Source: Clostridia bacterium
Lineage (GTDB): Bacteria > Bacillota > Clostridia > Oscillospirales > CAG-382
Length of the DNA: 35,407 nt
Assembly: GCA_017549405.1 (NCBI GenBank)
Contig: JAFYUY010000139.1
Coordinates: forward strand, 1 to 35,407
Direction of reading: 5' to 3'
Below, piece by piece: positions 17,010-23,536 of the stretch. The translations under genes and the position numbers were made by a program. The notes below the pieces were generated by a model. That model did not search any database and had not been told where the DNA came from. It was given only the letters and a program-made list of their open reading frames with translations. Each line of letters starts with the position of its first letter. Within the stretch, counting starts at the first letter, position 1.

Positions 17010-18158
17010 ATGACAAACGACACTTACGGCAATGGGCATAAGAAGTACAGCGCAAAAAAGGCAGCTTTGTTGTTTACTACCGCCTTTTTGTGGATATATG
17101 CATCGTTTTTATACTGTTTTTTTACCTCAGCAAAGCCGACAGAGAAAATATCGGAAAAATATGATACCGCAATATTGGCAAAATCTTTAAAAAACTCCCC
17201 CGCCGTGCTCTTGCGGGAACGGTCGGTGCTTCCCCAAAATGATACGGCAACTACGCAGACCTCCATGCCCGAAAACATCACAACACCTCAAACAGAACCC
17301 GTATTTGAAGCTTTGCCCGAGCTTACAGCCGCATCCGTAACTTTATATGACCCGCAAACGGGAAAGGTCCTTGAATATTCGCAGGAGGATTACGTTACGG
17401 GTGTTGTACTTTCGGAAATGCCCGTATCCTTCGGTCACGAAGCCTTGCGTGCCCAGGCGATCGCCTGCAGAACATACGCTTTATATAACATACTCCGGGG
17501 CAGAGAACACCCATACGGTGCACAGCTTTGCACAGACCCCGCCCACTGTCAGGCTTTTTGCACCCCGGAAAATGCTTCGGAAGAAAAGCTTTTGGCGGTA
17601 AAAAGTGCTGTGCAATCCACCGCAGGCGAAATAATGCTTTACGATGGTGCACCCATCCTTGCCGTCTTCCATGCAAGCTCGGGCAAGAAAACAAAATCCT
17701 CCGCCGAGGTGTGGGGCGGAGAACTCAATTATCTTGTGTCGGTCGAAACACCCGAATGGCAGATAAACGACGGAGTAATAAACAAAAATTATACCTTTTC
17801 GGTGCAGGAATTCTCCTCACGCATACGCACGCTTTGCGAACTTTCGGGTCTTTCCGACCAACAGATAGCAAATAGCATCACGGTGCAAAAGGCGGATTCG
17901 GGAAAAGTCACGGGAGTATCGGTCTGCGGGGAATTTATCGGCGGCACTGCCTTTGCAAACGCTCTCGGACTCAGAACATCGGATTTTGATGTGTTCTGCG
18001 ACGGCAAAAATATAACCGTCACCTGTTACGGTTACGGTCATGGAGTGGGGCTGAGCCAGTACGGAGCACGGGAAATGGCTCGCCAAGGTGCAAATTGCTA
18101 TGATATACTTTCACATTATTATAGCGGAATCACCTTTTCTAAGACAAGCGGAGTTTAA
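17010..18158 (+). CDS. spoIID: Stage II sporulation protein D (peptidoglycan lytic transglycosylase)
   Basis: This 382-residue protein is anchored by one N-terminal membrane helix (about residues 17-40) with the enzyme domain outside. In the family, SpoIID cleaves glycan strands during engulfment with SpoIIM and SpoIIP. Visible signatures are DYVTGVVLSEMP with the catalytic Glu, EALRAQAIACRTYAL, the Cys/His-containing CTDPAHCQAF, the conserved FHASSGKKT-AEVWGG segment and YGYGHGVGLSQYGA near the C-terminus. The ATG at 17010 has AAAGGA upstream; a GTG at 16986 is less likely. A sigma-E-like promoter precedes it. It overlaps the convergent next gene by 20 bp. Confidence 0.94.
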   Translation: MTNDTYGNGHKKYSAKKAALLFTTAFLWIYASFLYCFFTSAKPTEKISEKYDTAILAKSLKNSPAVLLRERSVLPQNDTATTQTSMPENITTPQTEPVFEALPELTAASVTLYDPQTGKVLEYSQEDYVTGVVLSEMPVSFGHEALRAQAIACRTYALYNILRGREHPYGAQLCTDPAHCQAFCTPENASEEKLLAVKSAVQSTAGEIMLYDGAPILAVFHASSGKKTKSSAEVWGGELNYLVSVETPEWQINDGVINKNYTFSVQEFSSRIRTLCELSGLSDQQIANSITVQKADSGKVTGVSVCGEFIGGTAFANALGLRTSDFDVFCDGKNITVTCYGYGHGVGLSQYGAREMARQGANCYDILSHYYSGITFSKTSGV

Positions 18159-18477
18159 AGATACGTATGGGCACACCCATCTTTTTGCATAGCTTTGCGG
18201 TATGTATCGTTCCGCGGCTTTTACCGTCCCAGAAAGCAATAACAGTATCGGCATGACGCACTATCTCCTCGTTGCGAAAAAGCGGTGCCCGTCTGCCGTA
18301 ACGGTCATAATCCGGCAGTATCTCCACAAGGGGGATGCCGTTTGTCACGGCATACTCCGCCGCACATTTATCAACACCATTGGCACCACCGCTTATTATC
18401 TCCGTTGTGTCGGGCGGTAAAAATCTGCCGATGTCTTTTATTATAATGCTCCGCGAGCCTATAACTGCGACTTTCAT
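18139..18477 (-). CDS. SLOG-family (YspA/DUF2493-like) nucleotide-ligand-binding protein
   Basis: This 112-residue single-domain Rossmann-like protein carries the SLOG motifs: KVAVIGSRSI at the N-terminus, ISGGANGVDKCAAEYA in the middle, and RNEEIVRHADTVIAFWDGKSRGT. SLOG domains bind nucleotides or nucleotide-derived ligands; some act with effectors in stress or defence, but this short form has no effector domain and its role is unknown. GGAG lies about 12 bases before the ATG. A strong terminator ends only about 20 bp upstream of the start, so expression may depend on read-through from the structured RNA described next. Confidence 0.82.
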   Translation of the reverse strand: MKVAVIGSRSIIIKDIGRFLPPDTTEIISGGANGVDKCAAEYAVTNGIPLVEILPDYDRYGRRAPLFRNEEIVRHADTVIAFWDGKSRGTIHTAKLCKKMGVPIRIFKLRLS

Positions 18478-18496
18478 AATACTTTATACTCCAAAA

Positions 18497-18704
18497 TCAA
18501 AAGTGCGACCACCGAAGTGATCGCACAAAAATGCAGACTTCGATAGTCGCGAAACTAATCATATGTGAAATCGAATTTGCATTTCCATATAGGCTGAAAT
18601 CTGCATTTTTTACAAATTCACCTATACAAAAAAGACATGAACAAACAGGCGTGGTTCAAAAAGCAACTCACACCGATCTCACACACAATTTAATTAGTTT
18701 CGCA
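18497..18704 (-). ncRNA. Candidate structured non-coding RNA, about 205 nt
   Basis: A complete minus-strand transcription unit is visible without a coding frame. A consensus promoter (18710-18738) predicts a start near 18703-18705. The 5' end pairs perfectly over 11 bp with 18549-18559 (arms at 18693-18703), and the helix continues imperfectly through 18674-18685 with 18562-18573. Inside are a 9-bp hairpin (18665-18673 with 18648-18656, one bulge, 8-nt loop) and a second stem (18613-18619 with 18573-18579). The RNA ends in a UUCG terminator at 18499-18526. I do not recognise a known class; I see no T-box, cobalamin or SAM signature. 6S RNA or another Clostridia RNA family are possibilities. 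It could instead be the leader of the SLOG gene. Confidence 0.6.
18499..18526 (-). terminator. UUCG-tetraloop terminator of the structured RNA
   Basis: On the minus strand GTGCGATCAC-TTCG-GTGGTCGCAC forms a 10-bp stem with one G-U pair, followed by TTTT and, two bases later, another TTTT. This is a strong intrinsic terminator by eye, ending about 20 bp before the SLOG start codon. Confidence 0.8.
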
Positions 18705-18709
18705 CTTTT

Positions 18710-18738
18710 ATTATACACCACTTTTTTAAAAAATACAA
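18710..18738 (-). promoter_or_regulatory. Promoter of the structured RNA
   Basis: On the minus strand TTGTAT (18733-18738), a 17-base spacer and a perfect TATAAT (18710-18715) are followed within about 6 bases by the first paired base of the RNA's closing stem. Confidence 0.75.
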
Positions 18739-18774
18739 GTGGCAATTAAAAACAATTTGCTTTGCACAAATACA

Positions 18775-18799
18775 GGTCTTTGGCAATGTGCCAAAGACC
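18775..18799 (-). terminator. Hairpin downstream of the SLH/beta-helix locus
   Basis: GGTCTTTGGCA and TGCCAAAGACC form a perfect 11-bp stem with a 3-base loop just after the stop of the minus-strand beta-helix gene. The following minus-strand bases are only moderately T-rich (CTGTATTTGTG), so terminator strength is uncertain. Confidence 0.6.
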
Positions 18800-18814
18800 C
18801 GCTGTTTTATATTT

Positions 18815-19972
18815 TTATTTTTCCGGAATAAGTACAAATATTCCGTTTGAATCCTTAAGCTGATCTCTTATCTGAACAGGTGCTTTACCTGATGCCGCAG
18901 TACTTACACCTTTAAGACCTCCGAGCGTCTTGCCCTCGTCCTGAACATAAATATTGCTGTCGAAAAGCTCGCAGCTGCGTTTATCCACGTCGAGAAGATA
19001 TCCCGCGCAGCGGTCTATGATAGTGAATCTGCACAGCATATTTTCATTTTCCGCATCCACTGTGGAGAAGGAGTAAAGGCGGGCATGGCTCTGTCTGTTT
19101 GTAACTATGGACCCCCAGCCGTAACCTCCCATACGCAGCACGTTATACTGCGAAAGATAGTTTTTAAGGCTGGTCGTTTTATTATCGCCCGTAGGCTTTA
19201 TCCAGCATTCTATACCCCAGTGAACATATTCCATAAGGTTTCCGGAATATTCTATTCCGTTCATGCGGAGGTCGTTTCCCTGATGTGTTACGGCTGTATC
19301 GTATATCTGATACATCCAGTTATTCTTTACGTAATAGCCTTCAAGGTTGCCATAAACTTCAACGGCATTTCCGAATTGCGTGGTAGTTTCTCCATGGTTT
19401 CCGAGGAGCGAACCGCCAAGCCACGAGAATTCGCAGTTGGTAACATTCAGGTTTTTTACGCCTCCCAGTCCTATTCCGTGAGTACCCGTGTGCTTTACGT
19501 GTACGTTATCTATTGTGATGTCATTTCCGCCGCCGTCAAAAACATCACCGCTATCGCCAATCTCTATGGACGAAAATCTTTCACCCGGGTTTCCCTGCGT
19601 GCTGCAGAGATAAAGGGTGTTGGGCGAGGAATAGAACTGCAGATCTTTGGTGAGTCCTTTATAATCGGCAATGTTTGCACCGTAAATGCGGTTTTTGCCG
19701 TAAAGGCCGTCGTAATTTCCGTGGGCATCCGATGCGTGATCAAATACGATGATACCAACGTTAACAATGTTTTCCTTCAGCTTATAAACATTGGGGGCAT
19801 CTGTCAATTCCCAAAGGGCGGGATCGGCAAAGTTTTTCCTGGAACCCGAAATCACGGGTTTGTCGCCTGTGCCGTAGGAGCCGTAAAGCATGCCCGATAC
19901 AACGTTTATCTGACCGCGGTATATTCCACCTCGCTCAAACAGCACGGCTGTATTTGCTCCCGGGAAACGCAT
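18815..19972 (-). CDS. Beta-helix (pectate-lyase-like) domain, cut off from the SLH gene by an in-frame stop
   Basis: These 385 residues form a right-handed beta-helix domain closely similar to the protein at 22065. Shared segments include AVLFERGGIYRG versus NILFERGGVWRG, HGIGLGG versus HGVGIGG, and NWMYQIYDTAVTHQ versus NWIYQIYDTAITHQ. The frame is continuous with the SLH gene upstream. After its TAA (20048-20050), 25 in-frame codons lead to the ATG at 19972, and those codons (KNVNDDNDGKSPEKAL) also match the homologue (NSGNDENDGKSPESAW). This is therefore best read as the C-terminal part of one 989-codon surface protein. A weak AAGG before the ATG leaves reinitiation possible. Such folds occur in polysaccharide lyases and glycosidases. 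Confidence 0.8.
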   Translation of the reverse strand: MRFPGANTAVLFERGGIYRGQINVVSGMLYGSYGTGDKPVISGSRKNFADPALWELTDAPNVYKLKENIVNVGIIVFDHASDAHGNYDGLYGKNRIYGANIADYKGLTKDLQFYSSPNTLYLCSTQGNPGERFSSIEIGDSGDVFDGGGNDITIDNVHVKHTGTHGIGLGGVKNLNVTNCEFSWLGGSLLGNHGETTTQFGNAVEVYGNLEGYYVKNNWMYQIYDTAVTHQGNDLRMNGIEYSGNLMEYVHWGIECWIKPTGDNKTTSLKNYLSQYNVLRMGGYGWGSIVTNRQSHARLYSFSTVDAENENMLCRFTIIDRCAGYLLDVDKRSCELFDSNIYVQDEGKTLGGLKGVSTAASGKAPVQIRDQLKDSNGIFVLIPEK

Positions 19973-20047
19973 TTTTGCCTTAAGTCCTTCGATGGTCTTA
20001 AGGGCTTTCTCGGGACTCTTGCCGTCGTTATCGTCGTTTACGTTCTT

Positions 20048-21784
20048 TTAGGAAACATAATATTTGTTTTTACGGGGTTCGTAGATCTCGTAGGTGTTGG
20101 GAGTATTGAGAATATCGTCCTTCATCTTTTCGGAAATGGCATCTATTCCGCGGCGTATGGCATCCCCGGTCAGATTTTTACCCGCCTCGTGAAGCGAGGT
20201 TATATATTCCTGCGCACAATTTCCCGTGAGAACATACTCTTTTGCCGCAGTATCTGTGCTCCATGCGTTTTCAGCAGACGAGCTTGCGGCGGCAACTATC
20301 TGTCCGCTTGCCCAGTGAGCATCGATATCGGAAAATTTTGCACCGTGCAGGCTATCCTGCGGAATTCTTTTGAGAATACGGTTTATTACCGTTACGGTCT
20401 CCGCACGGGTTATGTTTTCCATCGGACGGAATGTGCCGTCCATGTAACCTTCAATTATACCGTTTGACGCTGCGTAAACCACGGCATCGTACCAGCGGTC
20501 GGAGTATTCCACATCGGGAATAACGGGTATTCTCACACTGTCGTAGCTTCTGTCGGATAAAGCATAAATTATTTCCGTAAGCTCCGCCCGGGTTATTTTT
20601 TTGTCGGGTTCAAAGTTTTCGTCAAATATGGCAAGCGCACCGAGTGAATCAAGAAGAGCCACATATTTTAAGTACCATGCATCCGACGGGATATCGGAAA
20701 ATCTTGTGACATTCGCTTCGGGAATATCCGCACCCAAGATCGATGCTATAATCTTTGCAGCCTCTGCACGGGTAACATTTTCCTGAGGCAAAAATGTGCC
20801 GTTGGGATAACCGCTTATATATGAATCCGAAAATGCAGAAAAATTGAATTTGAAGTTGAAGCCCGGCACAAAGAAAATATCCTCTCCGGCAAGCATTTCA
20901 AAACTGTCGCCCGCATTGTATTTCTCACCGTCAAAGGTGCATATCCAATGCGAAAATTCCGCGCCCACGGGGAGCGTTCCGTTAAATCCGGGCAAGATAA
21001 AGCTTTCGAGATCGGTGCATTTTATGGTGGCGATCGCTTTTTCGATGCTGCCGGCATGGGTCTCGTTTTCAAAGAAATATGCAGTTCTTTCACCAAACAC
21101 CGAGTCATCATCGGGGTGCCAGCTCTGAATGGAGATTTCACCGAGATAAAGGGCATCGTTTTTGCCCATGTTGCGCTCCAGCGGGTAGAACTTCATCTGA
21201 TGGAGATAATAGAGTCCATCGGAATACTTATTTCTGATGAGCGCTTCAATAGAAGGGTTGGCAGCCAGCGGAATTATCAGCTTCGACCATTTATTGGCAG
21301 TTATGGTATTTTCGGAAAATGCGTGATTGCCCCATCCGAATTCTATTATCTGAGAAAGGTTTTCTTCGGGAACTATTCTTCCCTGAACCCACCTCATGCG
21401 GGCACCCTCAAGGGCGGGTGATGCATCGGGGGACTCATAGTAATAGTCCATAACGATGTATTTTGCCGTGTGGAGCGGAACGTAATCGCCGTTACCGTCG
21501 GCAAACATACCCCAACGATACATACAGAAGTTTATGGAAGTATCGTCGGAGCCCGTTCTGCCTATATAGCGGACCTCGTGGCCGTCAAAAGTCTCCAGCT
21601 GTGTTTCGTAGCCTCTGTAGTCATCTTCAAAGGCGGAAATGTTTTTTGTGGGAAGAGTCTGCTTTGCAAAAGCATTTAAGTTATCGTTTTTACTTTCGGC
21701 AAACACTGCGGGGAAAGCCTGCAAAACAAGGCATATTGCGAGCATTACCGCAAAAAGCCTTGAAGATACGTTTTTTTTGATCAT
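20048..21784 (-). CDS. Secreted SLH-domain surface protein (N-terminal part of an interrupted gene)
   Basis: These 578 residues begin with a signal peptide (MIKKN then a hydrophobic stretch ending VFAES). A beta-rich region of unknown type follows (about 40-260). Three S-layer-homology repeats (about 310-505) are recognisable by FSDSYISGYPNGTF, TRAEAAKIIASILG, FSDIPSDAWYLKYVA, ITRAELTEIIYAL, YSDRWYDAVVYAASNGIIEGYMDGTF and ITRAETVTVINRIL. SLH repeats tether proteins to pyruvylated wall polymers. The last 70 residues are a helical linker that matches the N-terminus of the protein at 22065, and the frame stops at TAA exactly inside that shared region. AAAGGA precedes the ATG. Without the beta-helix domain the product would be an anchor without its catalytic part. 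Confidence 0.88.
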   Translation of the reverse strand: MIKKNVSSRLFAVMLAICLVLQAFPAVFAESKNDNLNAFAKQTLPTKNISAFEDDYRGYETQLETFDGHEVRYIGRTGSDDTSINFCMYRWGMFADGNGDYVPLHTAKYIVMDYYYESPDASPALEGARMRWVQGRIVPEENLSQIIEFGWGNHAFSENTITANKWSKLIIPLAANPSIEALIRNKYSDGLYYLHQMKFYPLERNMGKNDALYLGEISIQSWHPDDDSVFGERTAYFFENETHAGSIEKAIATIKCTDLESFILPGFNGTLPVGAEFSHWICTFDGEKYNAGDSFEMLAGEDIFFVPGFNFKFNFSAFSDSYISGYPNGTFLPQENVTRAEAAKIIASILGADIPEANVTRFSDIPSDAWYLKYVALLDSLGALAIFDENFEPDKKITRAELTEIIYALSDRSYDSVRIPVIPDVEYSDRWYDAVVYAASNGIIEGYMDGTFRPMENITRAETVTVINRILKRIPQDSLHGAKFSDIDAHWASGQIVAAASSSAENAWSTDTAAKEYVLTGNCAQEYITSLHEAGKNLTGDAIRRGIDAISEKMKDDILNTPNTYEIYEPRKNKYYVS

Positions 21785-21817
21785 GGCGGGATTCCTTTCT
21801 GCTTTTAGTTTGACTTC

Positions 21818-21848
21818 ATAGGGCGTTTTTGTGACCTGAAAACCCTAT
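21818..21848 (-). promoter_or_regulatory. Inverted repeat in the SLH gene leader
   Basis: ATAGGG-CG-TTTT and AAAA-CCCTAT pair (two bulged bases) between the predicted start site and the SLH start codon. It could be an operator or a leader hairpin; nothing identifies the regulator. Confidence 0.35.
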
Positions 21849-21858
21849 TTCATTATGC

Positions 21859-21887
21859 ATTATAGCATTTAAAATCATATTACGCAA
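21859..21887 (-). promoter_or_regulatory. Extended -10 promoter of the SLH gene
   Basis: On the minus strand TTGCGT (21882-21887), a 17-base spacer and TGC-TATAAT (21859-21864) form a good promoter about 75 bp before the start codon. Confidence 0.7.
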
Positions 21888-21996
21888 CATCTTTTTTATA
21901 AAAATATGAAAGGTGCAAGATTTTTGCCGCTCATCTATGCAAAATTGTGTATTTGTTTGCTCGAAAAGATATTTTTTGCAAAAAATGTTATTTCTA

Positions 21997-22025
21997 TTTA
22001 CTTTTTTCATTTTGGGTGTTATAAT
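21997..22025 (+). promoter_or_regulatory. Extended -10 promoter of the beta-helix/lyase operon
   Basis: TTTACT (21997-22002), 17 bases, then TGT-TATAAT (22020-22025). It is divergent from the SLH promoter about 110 bp away. Confidence 0.65.
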
Positions 22026-22064
22026 GCCCGTAAGAGGTAAAGCCTCGCAGAAGGAGAAATTGTT

Positions 22065-23516
22065 ATGTATACAGAAAAACTTACTCCCGCGGCGATAAAT
22101 GCCGTAAAAGCCATTGACGAGCTGAATTCCAAAAACATCACGGACTATGCCCTTTACGAAAAAGGCATTGATGAAGTTTCTGAGCAGTTAAAGCGTGATG
22201 TTATAAATGCCCAAAGCGACTATGACCCGTCGCTTCCCACATTTTATGTTTCAAATTCGGGAAATGACGAAAACGACGGCAAAAGTCCCGAATCCGCATG
22301 GAAGACCCTTGATAAAATAAATGATGCAGGTTCCACACCCGAGCACTGCAACATTCTTTTTGAGCGTGGCGGAGTGTGGCGCGGATGCATAAATCCACCA
22401 CACAACTACATAACCTATTCCGCATACGGCAAGGGCAAAAAGCCTTGCATCTACGGTTCGTGGCGCAATTATGCGGATCCCGCTCTCTGGCAGAAGACCG
22501 AATATCCCCACGTATGGTACACCGATGCGTGCGGCAAGAACATAGGCATCTGTGCCATAAACCACAGCGATGAATACGGAAGATACGATGAGCTTGTGGC
22601 TTTCCGTTGCGTGCAGGGCGTACATGGATTTGAGGGTCCGCAGAACTTTACCCGAAACATGGAATACTGGTCCGAGGTCGAAAAGCCGGGCTTTTATCTG
22701 CGTTGCGAATACGGAAATCCCGGAGAAGTTTTTGAATCCATAGAGCTTGGTGAGCGTGTGAACCTCATTACGGGTGCAGATCATATAAAAATAGATAATC
22801 TCTGCGTAAAATATTCAGGTGCTCACGGTGTTGGCATTGGCGGAAAGACAGATTATACCGTGCAGAACTGCATATTCTGCTATCTCGGCGGTTCCATTCT
22901 TACGGGCTTTAACGGCGGAAACAAAGTTGGCTACGGCAATGCCGTGCAGGTTTACGGAGAATGCTTCGGCTATTACGTAAACGGCAACTGGATATATCAG
23001 ATATACGACACCGCCATAACCCATCAGTTCAGCGGTACACGCTCCGATAAACCAAACCACATGAAGGATGTGGAATATATAGGCAACCTTTGCGAATATT
23101 GCCACTGGTCGATAGAATACTATAATCCTGCAAGCGTGACCGTTCCCGAAACACCGAGAACTGTTAAGAATGTAAATGTTTCCCACAATGTTCTGCGCAT
23201 GGGCTGCTATGGTTGGGGAAGCCGGGGACGTGAGGATAACGGTGCGCTGTTCAACAGCTTCAGTATGACACCCGAAACCGAAAACTTCGAGGCTCATTCC
23301 AATATCATGGACAGATGCCTTGGAAAAATGGTGCGTCTTACTGTGGGCGGCGACGAAAAGCTGATTTCTTCCGATAACACTTTTATTCAGCAGGAGGGCA
23401 GAGCCTTTGGCTGGTGCTACGGTCAGAATTATGCCTTCACCCGTGAAAATGCGGAAAAGTATGCCAACGAGCTTTTCCACGACAAATCGGCTAAGGTGAT
23501 CTTCTCCGAAAGCTGA
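22065..23516 (+). CDS. Cytoplasmic right-handed beta-helix (pectate-lyase-like) protein
   Basis: The protein has 483 residues and no signal peptide. A helical N-terminus (residues 1-65) precedes a parallel beta-helix domain that begins after TFYVSNSGNDENDGKSPESAWKTL, a typical entry motif for such folds. The whole length aligns by eye with the C-terminal end of the SLH protein at 20048 plus the domain at 18815, so the two are paralogues, one surface-bound and one intracellular. The exact activity (lyase, epimerase or hydrolase) cannot be read. AAGGAG precedes the ATG. It is the first gene of a two-gene operon with a heparinase-like lyase 20 bp downstream, so it may process oligosaccharides after uptake. 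Confidence 0.78.
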   Translation: MYTEKLTPAAINAVKAIDELNSKNITDYALYEKGIDEVSEQLKRDVINAQSDYDPSLPTFYVSNSGNDENDGKSPESAWKTLDKINDAGSTPEHCNILFERGGVWRGCINPPHNYITYSAYGKGKKPCIYGSWRNYADPALWQKTEYPHVWYTDACGKNIGICAINHSDEYGRYDELVAFRCVQGVHGFEGPQNFTRNMEYWSEVEKPGFYLRCEYGNPGEVFESIELGERVNLITGADHIKIDNLCVKYSGAHGVGIGGKTDYTVQNCIFCYLGGSILTGFNGGNKVGYGNAVQVYGECFGYYVNGNWIYQIYDTAITHQFSGTRSDKPNHMKDVEYIGNLCEYCHWSIEYYNPASVTVPETPRTVKNVNVSHNVLRMGCYGWGSRGREDNGALFNSFSMTPETENFEAHSNIMDRCLGKMVRLTVGGDEKLISSDNTFIQQEGRAFGWCYGQNYAFTRENAEKYANELFHDKSAKVIFSES

Positions 23517-23536
23517 AATTTTTAAGCGGAGGAAAA

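Noticed and set aside
18497-18704. T-box, cobalamin or SAM leader
   Set aside because: The conserved T-box, B12-box and SAM core sequences are not present, and the downstream gene does not fit those regulons.
20048-20050. Recoding of the in-frame stop as selenocysteine or pyrrolysine
   Set aside because: The codon is TAA, whereas selenocysteine uses TGA and pyrrolysine TAG, and no recoding element is visible.
19085-20467. Plus-strand open frame (460 codons) across the SLH/beta-helix locus
   Set aside because: It mirrors the minus-strand coding sequence, and the real frame has a signal peptide, SLH repeats and a paralogue.
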